A DNA stretch of 64,000 nucleotides. Source: Xanthomonas sp. CFBP 8443 (GTDB lineage: Bacteria; Pseudomonadota; Gammaproteobacteria; Xanthomonadales; Xanthomonadaceae). Of the stretch, positions 1 to 10,048 are shown piece after piece. Below the pieces are notes generated by a model. The model searched no databases. It worked only from the letters and a program-made list of their open reading frames with translations, and was not told where the DNA came from. The position numbers were made by a program, and so were the translations under genes. The stretch is taken from assembly GCF_025666195.1 (NCBI RefSeq), contig NZ_CP102592.1:2852001-2916000 (forward strand), written 5' to 3'. Within the stretch, counting starts at the first letter, position 1. Every line of letters starts with the position of its first letter.

Positions 1-163
1 GGCGTGTGGAACGCTGCAGCAGGCGTACGCCCAGGTCGGTTTCCAGCTGGCTGATGCGGCGGCTCAGGCGCGACTTGGGAATGCCCAGGGCGCGCTCGGC
101 CGCGGCGAAACCGCCGTGGTCGACCACCATCGCGAAGTAGTAAAGGTCGTTGAGATCGTGCAT
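1..163 (-). CDS. LysR-family transcriptional regulator, N-terminal part (runs off the window)
   Basis: Read on the minus strand from the ATG at 163, the first 54 residues form the winged helix-turn-helix of a LysR regulator. They begin MHDLNDLYYFAMVVDHGGF and continue through the recognition-helix region AERALGIPKSRLSRRISQLE. LysR proteins are DNA-binding activators or repressors that respond to a small-molecule co-inducer. The co-inducer domain lies outside the window, so the target and ligand cannot be named. LysR genes often have a divergent target gene, but none is convincing in the 600 bases that follow. Confidence 0.9.
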   Translation of the reverse strand, partial: MHDLNDLYYFAMVVDHGGFAAAERALGIPKSRLSRRISQLETDLGVRLLQRSTR

Positions 164-763
164 GTTCTTTCGATATTTAGAACGATGAATGAAATCGCAT
201 TGGGTTCATTCTACTCCCACAACGATCCTGGCTGTGCAACCGGGGCTCTTGTCGTATTGCCCGCCCTACCCTGCAGCTTGGCTGGACAAGAGCGCGGCGA
301 GTGCCCGAGTCGCTCTACACCCGTGTTCGACATCGGCCGGCGGGATCTGCCTGAGCTGACGGTGCGCGACTCTCCGCACTGGTCGTGCCTTGCTGGCTGG
401 AACGGCTGGCCTGGAACAGATGAGATCGAAGCGATTCAAGCATCAGCCGGCAGCGGCGTCTTGGTCGACGGTGCGCCAATGCGATCGGATATATCAGGCT
501 GGCCGCGGAGTCCGCGCTGCGCTTGGTACGCCCGGAGCTGCCGGACAGCGGCCATGGTTCTGGACACCCGGCAGAGGCTTTTCAGCTGGTGCATTGTGGG
601 AGCGGGTGCAGGCGGCGGGTGTCTCGGTAGAGCCCGTCGCGACTGAAGTCGCTCCCACAAAAGGCGAATCCGGGCCGAATGCGCCGGAGCGATCGAACCG
701 GTGGTCTGCAGCCAATTCTGCGAAGCCGCCCCCGCTGCGTGTGCGCAGGCGAGGCCTGAGGCA
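164..763. other. Gene-poor gap between lysR and serS
   Basis: No convincing gene is seen. The plus-strand open frames here, including one from 116, overlap lysR antisense and match no family I recognise. The AT-richer stretch just upstream of lysR (about 164-225) probably holds its promoter and an autoregulatory site. The only clear structure is the REP pair at 594-660. Confidence 0.6.
594..660. repeat. Class A REP pair (BIME-like hairpin)
   Basis: Perfect 11-base inverted ends TTGTGGGAGCG (594-604) and CGCTCCCACAA (650-660) enclose a GTCGCGACTGAAGTCGC stem. The same unit recurs at 6191, 22090, 32108, 33908 and 34111. The GTAG/GTGG-GAGCG head resembles REP sequences mobilised by RAYT transposases; that link is inference. 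Confidence 0.75.
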
Positions 764-2077
<1,314 letters not shown>

Positions 2078-2198
2078 TTATCGCCTGTCGGCCGCGCTTT
2101 TGCCGAAACGGCGAGGCCGCCGCCGGCCACGCGCAGGCGCTGCGCGACCGATTAACCGCGGCTATGCCAGAATCCAGCGGTTCCCTACGGTGAGTCCC

Positions 2199-2858
2199 AT
2201 GTCCACATCGCCTCCCTCCTCCAACACCGGCATCGTGCTGCGCCTGCCGCGGCGCCTCCTGCTGATCGTCGGCATCGCGTTCTGCGCCGGGCTGCTGCTG
2301 TTCCTGGCGGTGTGGCTGGCCGGGCGCAAGGACAACGACTTCTACAAGCCGCAACCGGCACAGGTGCAGCAGGACACGGCGGAGATCAAGCCGCTGCCCG
2401 AGCCGCTGCCCGCCGGCAGCGGCGCCAGCGACATGCCGCAGGCCAAGCCGGCCGCCGCGGAGGACACGCCGAAGCTGGTCGAGACCGCACCGCCTGCCCC
2501 GCCCCCCGCCGATGCGATGGCGCCGGTGCCCGGTGGCGCCGAAGGCGCAGGTGCGGGGACGAACGCCACCGCGCTGGCACCGGGCGATCGTCCGGTGCCG
2601 CTGGAAGGGCAACCGCCGCCGCGTTATCCGTCGGCGGCCTTGCGCCGCGGCGACAGCGGCACGGTGGTGGTGCGGGTCGAGGTGGACGCCAGCGGCAACC
2701 CCGGTGGCGTGGCCCTGGTCAAGCGCAGCGGTTCGCGCGAACTGGACCGTGCGGCGATGGAGGCCGTGCGCCGCTGGCGCTTCCGTCCGGCGCAACAGAA
2801 GGGCCAGGCGGTGGCCGGCAGCCTCGAGATTCCGTTCGATTTCAAACCGGCTCAGTAA
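2199..2858 (+). CDS. TonB-family energy-transducing protein
   Basis: This 219-residue inner-membrane protein probably couples the proton-motive force to an outer-membrane receptor. It has a single transmembrane anchor (about 19-42, LLLIVGIAFCAGLLLFLAVW). A long Pro/Ala/Glu-rich periplasmic spacer follows. The last ~80 residues form a TonB C-terminal domain, with PPRYPSAALRRGDSG and a closing WRFRPAQQKG segment. The ATG at 2199 is chosen because it directly precedes the anchor; the open frame extends upstream but is not protein-like. No exbB or exbD lies nearby, so it may be a stand-alone TonB paralogue. A TonB-dependent receptor lies 24 kb away. Confidence 0.85.
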   Translation: MSTSPPSSNTGIVLRLPRRLLLIVGIAFCAGLLLFLAVWLAGRKDNDFYKPQPAQVQQDTAEIKPLPEPLPAGSGASDMPQAKPAAAEDTPKLVETAPPAPPPADAMAPVPGGAEGAGAGTNATALAPGDRPVPLEGQPPPRYPSAALRRGDSGTVVVRVEVDASGNPGGVALVKRSGSRELDRAAMEAVRRWRFRPAQQKGQAVAGSLEIPFDFKPAQ

Positions 2859-2964
2859 GCTGAACCACGCTTGCGGCGCGCGCCCCGCATTCACGGGCGG
2901 CTGACACACGCCGAACCGGATCGAGGCAAGACTGGTCGCGTCCTAAAGACGCAGGAGCACGACC

Positions 2965-3183
2965 ATGTCCAGACCGCACGATACCCAGGAGCTGTACGCG
3001 CGGAAAAACCATGCCGAGGCACGTTCGCATGCCCATCGCGGTTCGCCGTGGGCATGGATCCTTGTCGTCGCGCTGGTGGTGGCGGCCGGCGGCTGGTGGC
3101 TGAGCCGCGATCGCGCGAACGACGTTCCCTCCAATGCCCCGGCTCCGGCGACGCCCGCCAACGATCCGCCGCGCGCGCCGTAG
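2965..3183 (+). CDS. Small single-pass membrane protein, function unknown
   Basis: This 72-residue protein has a polar, His-rich N-terminus and one transmembrane helix (about 29-46, WAWILVVALVVAAGGWWL). A Pro/Ala-rich tail follows. The ATG follows CAGGAG at good spacing. It lies 106 bases after the tonB-like gene on the same strand and could be co-transcribed with it. I do not recognise the family. Confidence 0.6.
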   Translation: MSRPHDTQELYARKNHAEARSHAHRGSPWAWILVVALVVAAGGWWLSRDRANDVPSNAPAPATPANDPPRAP

Positions 3184-3265
3184 CGGCGCGCCCGCCAGCT
3201 TCGCCGCGACGCGGCGATCGATTCACGCACCGCGCGGCCTGCGCCCTGCGGGCCGCGGTCGTCCC

Positions 3266-4579
3266 TCAACCGGCAGCGACCAACCCGAATCCCGCGTCGC
3301 GCGCCAGCGTGTCGAAGCCCGGGAACGAGGTCGCGACGTTGGCCACGTCGTTGACCCGCACCTGCCCATCGGCCAGCTGGCCGGCGATCGCGAATGCCAT
3401 CGCGATGCGATGGTCGCCGTGGCTTTCGATCACCCCGCCGCCCAGCGCACCGCCATGGATCGTGGCGCCGTCGGGCGTCTCGTCGACGATAATGCCCAGG
3501 CTGCGCAGACCCGTGGCCATCGCCGCCAGGCGATCGGATTCCTTGACCCGCAGTTCGGCGGCGCCGGTGACCACGGTGCGGCCCTGCGCCGCGGCGGCGG
3601 CGACGAACAGCGCCGGGAACTCGTCGATCATGTCCGGCACCACTGCCTCGGGAATCTGCGCCCCGCGCAGCGGCGCATAGCGCACCCGCAGATCGGCCAC
3701 CGGCTCGCCGCCGTGTTCGCTGTGGTTGTGCTCGACGATGTCCGCGCCCATCAGCCGCAGCGCGGCGAGCAGGCCAGTCCGGCGCGGGTTGAGGCCGACC
3801 GCCTTGAGGGTGATCTCCGAGCCGGGAATGATGCTGGCCGCGACGATGAAGAACGCCGCCGAAGAAAAATCGGCCGGTACCGCGATATCGGTGGCACGCA
3901 GGCGCTGGCCGCCGCGCAGCCGCGCCTGGCCCGGCGCGAAGTCGATCTCCACGCCGAACGCGGACAGCATGCGCTCGGTGTAGTCGCGGGTCGGATGCGG
4001 CTCCTGCACCGAGGTGATGCCATCGGCGTACAGCCCGGCCAACAGCACCGCCGACTTGACCTGGGCGCTGGCCACCGGCGAGACGAAATTGATCCCGTGC
4101 AGCGGTTGCCCGCCGTGGATGCGCAGCGGCGGCACGCCGTTGGCGTCGGTCTCGATCCGCGCGCCCATCAGCGCCAGCGGCTCGGTCACCCGGCGCATCG
4201 GCCGCTTGGACAGCGACGCGTCGCCGACCAGCACGCTGTCGAACGGCTGCGCCGCCAGCAACCCGGCCAGCAGCCGCATGCCGGTCCCGGCATTGCCGCA
4301 ATCCAGCTCGCCCTGCGGCGCCTGCAAGCCATCGACCCCGACGCCATGCACGATCCGCTGCGACGGCGACGGCGTTTCGATCCTGACCCCGAGCCTGGCG
4401 AAGATCGCCGCGGTCGAACGCGTGTCCTCGCCCTCCAGGAACCCATCGATCCGCGACACCCCATCGGCCAGCGCCGCGAACATCACCGCCCGATGCGACA
4501 CCGACTTGTCGCCCGGCACATTCAACGTCCCCTGCAAAGCAGAGCCCTTCGTCGCGATCCAGTACTGCTCGTTGCTCAT
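3266..4579 (-). CDS. aroA: 3-phosphoshikimate 1-carboxyvinyltransferase (EPSP synthase)
   Basis: This 437-residue enzyme is the sixth step of the shikimate pathway, joining phosphoenolpyruvate to shikimate-3-phosphate. Visible signatures are PGDKSVSHRAVM near the N-terminus, GNAGTGMRLLAG near residue 95, and GDASLSKRPMRRV shortly after. The last resembles glyphosate-tolerant class II enzymes more than E. coli AroA. The open frame runs upstream into repeat DNA. The ATG at 4579 is chosen because MSNEQYW leads directly into the conserved N-terminus and an AGGA precedes it. It lies downstream of serC and pheA on the same strand, but a ~400-base repeat region separates it from pheA. Confidence 0.96.
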   Translation of the reverse strand: MSNEQYWIATKGSALQGTLNVPGDKSVSHRAVMFAALADGVSRIDGFLEGEDTRSTAAIFARLGVRIETPSPSQRIVHGVGVDGLQAPQGELDCGNAGTGMRLLAGLLAAQPFDSVLVGDASLSKRPMRRVTEPLALMGARIETDANGVPPLRIHGGQPLHGINFVSPVASAQVKSAVLLAGLYADGITSVQEPHPTRDYTERMLSAFGVEIDFAPGQARLRGGQRLRATDIAVPADFSSAAFFIVAASIIPGSEITLKAVGLNPRRTGLLAALRLMGADIVEHNHSEHGGEPVADLRVRYAPLRGAQIPEAVVPDMIDEFPALFVAAAAAQGRTVVTGAAELRVKESDRLAAMATGLRSLGIIVDETPDGATIHGGALGGGVIESHGDHRIAMAFAIAGQLADGQVRVNDVANVATSFPGFDTLARDAGFGLVAAG

Positions 4580-4975
4580 CACCGTTCCTGAGATATCCGT
4601 CGCCACCCGCAAGCGGGCCCCAGTGTCGCTCTTGCTATCGCCGTCAAACTTGCCGTTGCTGTTGATCTTGCTGTTGCTGTTGCATGCGCTCTTCAGGGGC
4701 CCCCATTGAGGGTCGGCGAGCGGCCTGGGAAAAACCCCGCAGGGGCGGCGCGCAGGATGCGCGTCGTTTTTCGCTGGCACATGGATGTGCCATCGAAAAA
4801 TCCCAGGTTGCTCGCGGACCCCGCGCGCAGCGCGGGGCGACCCGACCGGGGCGGCCTTTCTTTTGCTTACTTTTCTTTGGCCGTTCAAAGAAAAGTAAGT
4901 CGCGCAACGCGCGAAAGCCTTTGCCTTTGCATCTGCTGTTGCTGTTGCATCAGCGGTCGCAGTTACACAGCAAGA
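4580..4975. other. Gap between aroA and pheA filled by repeats
   Basis: No real gene is seen. The gap holds (CTGTTG)n microsatellite tracts and the hairpin-rich element listed separately. Open frames here, such as those encoding KKSKQKK or KKSKSRNARK, are translations of the repeat. Confidence 0.7.
4671..4950. repeat. Hairpin-rich element (class D) flanked by 15-base direct repeats
   Basis: Identical CTGTTGCTGTTGCAT copies at 4671-4685 and 4936-4950 bracket about 250 bases. Inside are three hairpins in a row. The first is 4767-4782 with 4785-4800 (16-base arms, one mismatch, 2-base loop). The second is 4819-4826 with 4830-4837 (8 bp, 3-base loop). The third is 4866-4879 with 4886-4899 (14 bp, 6-base loop). 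The layout suggests a small non-autonomous mobile element inserted in a CTGTTG microsatellite; mobility is inference. Confidence 0.6.
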
Positions 4976-6151
4976 TCAAGGCACCGCCACCGGATAAGAC
5001 CCCAACACCTTGATCTGCGCCGAATGCGCCTTCAACTCCGCCAACGCCTGCTTCATCGCCTCGTCCTCCACATGCCCGGCCAGATCGATGAAGAACCCAT
5101 ACTCCCACTTCGCCTGATGCGAAGGCCGCGACTCGATCCGGTTCATGCTGATCCCATGCCGCGCGAACGGACTGAGCACATCGAACAGCGCACCCGGCTT
5201 GTCGTGGATGAACACCAGCACCGACGTCCGATCGTGCCCCGACGGCGGAAAGATCTGCCGGCCGATCACCAGGAAGCGCGTCGTGTTGTCGTCGTCGTCC
5301 TCGATCGACTTCATGATCACCTTCTTCAGCGCATACACATGCGCCGCGCTCTCCCCGCCGATCGCCGCCGCATCCTCCGCATTGCGCGCGCGCCGCGCGC
5401 CCTCCGCATTGCTCGATACCGGGATCTTCTCCACCTTCGGCAGATGCGCGCGCAGCCAGCCCGCGGTCTGAGCGAACGACTGCGGATGCGCATAGATCCG
5501 CTCGATCGCATCGAGCCGGCCGGTGCGCGACAGCAGGTACTGGTGCACGCGCAGCTCGGTCTCGCCGCAGATCTTCAGGTTCGAGGTCAGGAACATGTCC
5601 AGGGTCACCTGGATCGTGCCTTGCCCGGAGTTCTCCACCGGCACCACGCCGAAATCGGCGTTGCCGCTCTCCACTTCCTGGAACACCTCCTCGATCGTCG
5701 CCATCGGCAGGCCCACCGCCGAGCGGCCGAAGTGCTTGAGCACCGCCTGCTGACTGAAGGTGCCTTCCGGGCCGAGATAGCCGATCTTCAGCGGCTCCTG
5801 CTGCGCCAGGCAGGCGGACATGATCTCGCGGAACACGTGCACCAGCACTTCGTCGCTGAGCGGGCCCTGGTTGCGGTCCACCACCATCCGCAGCACCTGC
5901 GCCTCGCGCTCGGGACGGTAGTAGTCCACCGCCGCGGCGAGCTTGCCCTTGGCCTTGCCGACCTGGTGCGCGAACTGCGCGCGCTCGGCGATCAGCGCCT
6001 GGATGGTGCGGTCGATCTGGTCGATCTTGGCGCGCACATCGGCCAGCGCGGGCGCGGCGGCCGCGGGCTTGGCGGCGCCGCTGGATTTCGGCTTGGCCGG
6101 CTTGGTCGGCTGCGCATCTGCGGCTGGGGATTTCTTCGGCTTTGCGGCCAT
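4976..6151 (-). CDS. pheA: Bifunctional chorismate mutase / prephenate dehydratase (P-protein)
   Basis: This 391-residue enzyme makes phenylpyruvate from chorismate for phenylalanine synthesis. A Lys/Pro/Ala-rich leader (about 1-35) precedes an AroQ-type mutase domain (about 38-120). The dehydratase domain follows from KIGYLGPEGTFSQQA, with the TRFLVIG motif, and then an ACT regulatory domain with GALFDVLSPF and the Phe-binding ESRPSH. The ATG at 6151 follows GAGGAA; a further in-frame ATG at 6190 falls close to repeat DNA. It lies 78 bases downstream of serC on the same strand. The low-complexity leader is not part of either catalytic domain. Confidence 0.96.
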   Translation of the reverse strand: MAAKPKKSPAADAQPTKPAKPKSSGAAKPAAAAPALADVRAKIDQIDRTIQALIAERAQFAHQVGKAKGKLAAAVDYYRPEREAQVLRMVVDRNQGPLSDEVLVHVFREIMSACLAQQEPLKIGYLGPEGTFSQQAVLKHFGRSAVGLPMATIEEVFQEVESGNADFGVVPVENSGQGTIQVTLDMFLTSNLKICGETELRVHQYLLSRTGRLDAIERIYAHPQSFAQTAGWLRAHLPKVEKIPVSSNAEGARRARNAEDAAAIGGESAAHVYALKKVIMKSIEDDDDNTTRFLVIGRQIFPPSGHDRTSVLVFIHDKPGALFDVLSPFARHGISMNRIESRPSHQAKWEYGFFIDLAGHVEDEAMKQALAELKAHSAQIKVLGSYPVAVP

Positions 6152-6190
6152 GGATCGTGGTTCCTCGATGTTCCGGAGCCCGTGAAGCAT

Positions 6191-6217
6191 CCGGTCGCGG
6201 CTGAAGCCGCTCCTACA
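6191..6217. repeat. Class A REP, single unit
   Basis: A lone GGTCGCGGCTGAAGCCGC-type unit ending CTCCTACA (reverse reading TGTAGGAGCGGCTTCAGCC). It sits in the short gap between the serC stop and the pheA start, so any serC-pheA transcript would carry its hairpin. Confidence 0.7.
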
Positions 6218-6229
6218 TGGGGGGATGGC

Positions 6230-7315
6230 TCAGCCGTTGCGTTGCTGGAAGTCGCGCATGAACGCGACCAGCGCCTGCGCGCCGGCCACCGGCATCGCGT
6301 TGTACAGCGAAGCGCGGATGCCGCCGACCGCCTTGTGGCCCTTCAGCGCCAGCAGTCCGGCCGCCTTGGACTCGGCGACGAAGCGCGCGGTGAGGGTGTC
6401 GTCCGGCAGGAAGAACGGGATGTTCATCCGCGAGCGCGCATCGGCCATCACCTCGTTGCGGTAGAAGCCGCCGGAGCCGTCGATCGTCGCGTACACCAGC
6501 GCCGACTTGGCCTGGTTGCGGCGCGCGAACTCCTCCACCCCGCCCTCGGCCAGCATCCACTTGAACACCAACCCGGCCAGGTACCAGTTCCAGGTCGGCG
6601 GCGTGTTGAGCATCGAATCGCGCGCGGCGTGCGAGCGGTAGTCGAAGATGTCCGCGCGCGGCTGGCCGCTGCGCTGCAACAGGTCCTTGCGGATGATGAC
6701 CACCGCCACCCCGACCGGCCCCAGGTTCTTCTGCGCGCCGGCGTAGATCACCGCGTACCTGGACACGTCGATCGGCTCGGCGGCGATGCTGGAACTGAAG
6801 TCGGCGAACAGCGGCACCGCGCCCACGTCCGGCGCGTCGCGGAACTCGACGCCGTGGATGGTCTCGTTGGCGGTGATGTGCACGTAAGCGGCATCGGCGT
6901 TGAGCTGCCAGCTGGCGCGCGGCGGGATGTCATGGAAGCCGCCGGCTTCGCTGCTGGCGGCGATGTGCACGTTGGCGTATGGGGCGACCTGCTTGATCGC
7001 GGTCTTGCCCCAGTGCCCGGTCACCACATAGTCCACGGTCTGCCCGGGCGCGGCGAAATTCAGCGCCAGCAGCGCCTGCTGGGTGGTGGCGCCGCCGGAC
7101 AGGAACAGCACCGCATAGTCGTCGGAAATGCCGATCAGGCGCCGCAGGTCGGCTTCGGCTTCGGCGGCCACCGCCATGAACTCGGCGCCGCGGTGGCTCA
7201 ACTCCACGATCGAGGCGCCCACGCCGTTCCACTCCAACATCTCCGCCTGCGCCTGGCGCAGGACCGATTCCGGCAATGCAGCGGGGCCGGCACTGAAATT
7301 GAACGCGCGCGTCAT
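6230..7315 (-). CDS. serC: Phosphoserine aminotransferase
   Basis: This 361-residue PLP enzyme makes phosphoserine from 3-phosphohydroxypyruvate, and also serves pyridoxal phosphate synthesis in many bacteria. It begins [16 protein letters not shown], the family signature. The PLP lysine lies in [12 protein letters not shown]. The C-terminus carries the [11 protein letters not shown] motif. The ATG at 7315 is chosen because the family start is unmistakable, although the frame extends upstream. It leads the serC-pheA-(element)-aroA group. A similar serC-pheA arrangement is known in other gammaproteobacteria. Confidence 0.98.
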   Translation of the reverse strand: MTRAFNFSAGPAALPESVLRQAQAEMLEWNGVGASIVELSHRGAEFMAVAAEAEADLRRLIGISDDYAVLFLSGGATTQQALLALNFAAPGQTVDYVVTGHWGKTAIKQVAPYANVHIAASSEAGGFHDIPPRASWQLNADAAYVHITANETIHGVEFRDAPDVGAVPLFADFSSSIAAEPIDVSRYAVIYAGAQKNLGPVGVAVVIIRKDLLQRSGQPRADIFDYRSHAARDSMLNTPPTWNWYLAGLVFKWMLAEGGVEEFARRNQAKSALVYATIDGSGGFYRNEVMADARSRMNIPFFLPDDTLTARFVAESKAAGLLALKGHKAVGGIRASLYNAMPVAGAQALVAFMRDFQQRNG

Positions 7316-7464
7316 GGGACACCTATCGGACAAGACGCCTAGTATGCCGCAGTGCACCAGCTTGCGGCCCGGGGAATTTAGGTTGCATTTGCATCCATTC
7401 CGCCGGCGCAAGCGTAGTCTGTTGTCGAAGCCGTCAGCGGTCGCCCGCCCCCCAGGAGTCAGCC

Positions 7465-8433
7465 ATGTCGTTGCGCGATGCACTCAACATTCCCAGCCGC
7501 GAGATCACCGACGAGGCGGTCTACCGCGACCGGCGGCGCCTGCTGCAGGCCCTGGCACTGTTGCCGACGATCGGCCTGGCCGGCTGCGCCGACGCCGAAC
7601 CGCCGGCCCCGCCGAAGACCGTGGTGACCCCGGAACAGGCACGCAGCGGCTTCCGCACCAGCGAAGAACTGACCCGCTACGAGGACGTCACCAGCTACAA
7701 CAATTTCTACGAATTCGGCACCGACAAGACTGATCCGTCGAAGGCGGCCAAGACCCTGCGCACCGCGCCGTGGTCGGTGAAGGTGTCCGGCGAATGCGAC
7801 AAGCCCGGCACGCTGGCGCTGGACGACCTGCTCAAGGGCAACACGCCGGAGGAACGCATCTACCGGCTGCGCTGCGTGGAGGGCTGGTCGATGGTGATCC
7901 CGTGGCTGGGCGTGCCGCTGGCCGCGGTGCTCAAGCGCTTCGCCCCGACCTCCAAGGCCAAGTACGTCGCCTTCACCACGCTGGCCGACCCGCAGCAGAT
8001 GCCCGGCATCCGCTACCGCTCGATCGACTGGCCGTACAAGGAGGGCCTGCGCATCGACGAGGCGATGAACCCGCTGACCCTGCTCGCCACCGGCCTGTAC
8101 GGCAAGCCGCTGCCGCAGCAGAACGGCGCGCCGCTGCGGCTGGTGGTGCCGTGGAAGTACGGCTTCAAGAGCATCAAGTCGATCGTCGAGATCCGCTTCG
8201 TCGAGCGCATGCCGGAAACCGCCTGGCACGAACTGCAGGCGTCCGAGTACGGCTTCTTCTCTAACGTCAATCCGGCGGTGGACCATCCGCGCTGGAGCCA
8301 GAAGACCGAACGGCGCATCGCCGGCAAGGCCAGCAAGCTGTTCGCCGAACGCATCCCGACCCGCCCGTTCAATGGCTATGCGGAGCAGGTGGCGGGGATG
8401 TATGCGGGGATGGATCTGAAGAAATGGTATTGA
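7465..8433 (+). CDS. msrP: Protein-methionine-sulfoxide reductase, catalytic subunit (molybdopterin)
   Basis: This 322-residue periplasmic molybdoenzyme reduces oxidised methionines in envelope proteins. The N-terminus has a Tat-like [12 protein letters not shown] signal that ends in a possible lipobox, LAGC. The sulfite-oxidase-like fold follows, with the cofactor-ligating Cys in [12 protein letters not shown] near residue 138 and [13 protein letters not shown] further on. It ends [13 protein letters not shown], as in E. coli YedY. CAGGAG precedes the ATG. It is divergent from serC and followed by msrQ. Confidence 0.97.
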   Translation: MSLRDALNIPSREITDEAVYRDRRRLLQALALLPTIGLAGCADAEPPAPPKTVVTPEQARSGFRTSEELTRYEDVTSYNNFYEFGTDKTDPSKAAKTLRTAPWSVKVSGECDKPGTLALDDLLKGNTPEERIYRLRCVEGWSMVIPWLGVPLAAVLKRFAPTSKAKYVAFTTLADPQQMPGIRYRSIDWPYKEGLRIDEAMNPLTLLATGLYGKPLPQQNGAPLRLVVPWKYGFKSIKSIVEIRFVERMPETAWHELQASEYGFFSNVNPAVDHPRWSQKTERRIAGKASKLFAERIPTRPFNGYAEQVAGMYAGMDLKKWY

Positions 8434-8447
8434 ACGATCGGGCCTGG

Positions 8448-8467
8448 GGACTCGGGACTCGGGACCC
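8448..8467. repeat. Class C heptamer array, short
   Basis: Three tandem GGGACTC-like heptamers (GGGGACTCGGGACTCGGG) lie between msrP and msrQ. They are a variant of the GGGATTC arrays seen at 14826, 46056, 47592 and 52858. Confidence 0.55.
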
Positions 8468-8527
8468 GGAAAAAGCAGGCGATTCAGGAGTTGAGCAGCT
8501 GCGTTGCTTGCCTTGGGCGATCGCGAT

Positions 8528-9163
8528 ATGGCCGTGAAGTCCGGTTCGGCTGGCTTGATCGCGGCCAAGGGCGTGGTCCATGCGCTGGCGTTGGCGCCGC
8601 TGGCGTTCCTGGGTTGGCAGTTCTGGCAGGTGTGGCAGGCCGGCAGCGATGCGCTCGGCGCCGATCCGGTGGCCGAGATCGAGCACCGCACCGGGCTGTG
8701 GGCGCTGCGCCTGTTGCTGCTGACCCTGGCGATCACGCCATTGCGGCAGTTGACCGGGCAGTCGGTGCTGCTGCGCTTCCGGCGCATGCTCGGGCTGTAC
8801 GCGTTCTTCTATGCCTGCGTGCACCTGGGCGTGTACCTGGGCCTAGACCTGCGCGGCTACTGGGCGCAGATCTTCGAGGAGATCGTCAAGCGCCCCTACA
8901 TCACCGTCGGCTTCACCGCCTGGCTGCTGCTGATCCCGCTGGCGATCACCTCCACCCAGGGCTGGATGCGCCGGCTCAAGCGCAACTGGGGCAAGCTGCA
9001 CAAGGCGATCTACGCGATCGGCGTGCTGGCGGTGCTGCACTTCTGGTGGCTGGTGAAGTCGGACATCCGCGAACCGCTGCTGTACGCGGCGATCCTGGCG
9101 CTGCTGCTGGGCTGGCGAGTCTGGCGGGCGCTTAGCGCGCGCCGAACCACAGCAGCCCGCTGA
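8528..9163 (+). CDS. msrQ: Haem-binding membrane subunit of the MsrPQ system
   Basis: This 211-residue polytopic inner-membrane b-type cytochrome passes quinol electrons to MsrP. About six transmembrane helices are visible. Likely haem-ligand histidines lie in FYACVHLGVYL and in KLHKAIYAIGVLAVLHFWW. The start at 8528 (MAVKSG) is preferred over an upstream in-frame start at 8504 because the latter adds a non-conserved leader from repeat DNA. The stop overlaps the 3' end of the convergent FHA gene by 32 bases. Confidence 0.95.
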   Translation: MAVKSGSAGLIAAKGVVHALALAPLAFLGWQFWQVWQAGSDALGADPVAEIEHRTGLWALRLLLLTLAITPLRQLTGQSVLLRFRRMLGLYAFFYACVHLGVYLGLDLRGYWAQIFEEIVKRPYITVGFTAWLLLIPLAITSTQGWMRRLKRNWGKLHKAIYAIGVLAVLHFWWLVKSDIREPLLYAAILALLLGWRVWRALSARRTTAAR

Positions 9164-9929
9164 GCGCGGCCGCCAGCAGCAGGGCGCTGAGCAGCAGCCA
9201 CGGCCAGCGCAACGCGGTGGCCGTGCGTGGCGCGGTTTCCGGCGCTGCGGCGGGCGGACCGCTCGCCGGATCGTGCTTCAGCGGCTCGCCGGCCGCGGCC
9301 TGCGGCACTTCCAGCACGAAGCGGTGCTGCGCGTCGAACACCAATTGGTCGCCCGGCTGCAGCCAGCAATCGCGTACCGCATTGCCGTTGACCTGGGTCT
9401 GCGCATCGCCGAGCCCGCGCAGCAGCACGCGCTCGCCATGCCGCTCCAGGCGCGCGTGGCGCTCGGCGAAGGCCGGATCGTCGATGCAGATGTCGCAGTC
9501 GCGCAGGCGGCCGATGCTGCGCACCCGGTCCAGGGTGTAGCTGCGGCCATGGTGCTGGCCGCCGACGCCGCGCAGCACCAGCCGCGGATCGTCGCCCTCG
9601 CCCTCCGCCACGTCGGGCAGCCGCTGCAACGGCTCGCATACGCCCTGCACCACCATTTCCACGCCATCGGCATAGACCGCATCGCCGGCGCGCAACAGCG
9701 CCATGCGCCGCACCGGACGTCCGTTCACATGGATGCCGCGAGCGCCGTTGGCCACCTGCAGCCACAGCCCGCGCCGGTCCAGGCAGAACTGCGCCAGCAG
9801 CAGCGCGCCCTGTGTGTCGTCGACCACGCGCACATGCCCGGACGCCTGCCGCACGATGCGGTGCACGCCCGCGCGCAGGGGCCGGTCGGGTTGCTGGCGG
9901 TTGCTGAAATGGACTTGCAGGTCGGGCAC
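9132..9929 (-). CDS. FHA-domain protein with C-terminal membrane anchor
   Basis: This ~265-residue protein probably binds phosphothreonine partners through FHA domains. The clearer FHA domain spans about 130-215, with RSIGRLRDCDICIDD, the ERHARLERHG core and a QVNGNAV strand. A weaker FHA-like half (about 15-100, with GIHVNGRPVRRM) precedes it. A single transmembrane helix closes the protein (LLLSALLLAAALSGLLWFG). GTG at 9929 is my preferred start (VPDLQVHF); an in-frame ATG at 10004 would add a Cys-rich, non-conserved leader. No kinase or phosphatase gene lies beside it. Confidence 0.8.
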   Translation of the reverse strand: MPDLQVHFSNRQQPDRPLRAGVHRIVRQASGHVRVVDDTQGALLLAQFCLDRRGLWLQVANGARGIHVNGRPVRRMALLRAGDAVYADGVEMVVQGVCEPLQRLPDVAEGEGDDPRLVLRGVGGQHHGRSYTLDRVRSIGRLRDCDICIDDPAFAERHARLERHGERVLLRGLGDAQTQVNGNAVRDCWLQPGDQLVFDAQHRFVLEVPQAAAGEPLKHDPASGPPAAAPETAPRTATALRWPWLLLSALLLAAALSGLLWFGAR

Positions 9930-10048
9930 GGCGGGGAGCCTAGCAGGTTGCCCGCGCTTGAAGAAGCGCGCCGCACCTGGACAACACTCCGCGCATACGC
10001 ACAATGCCTGATCGTTTACGCGGGCCGCATGCCCGCACAGGAGCCAGC

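Noticed and set aside
116..646. 176-residue plus-strand frame opposite and beyond lysR
   Set aside because: It begins antisense to lysR and shows no family features; it runs through the REP pair at 594-660.
4684..5013. Small protein-coding frames with KKSK-type tails
   Set aside because: They are translations of the hairpin element between aroA and pheA. No ribosome site or conserved start was seen.
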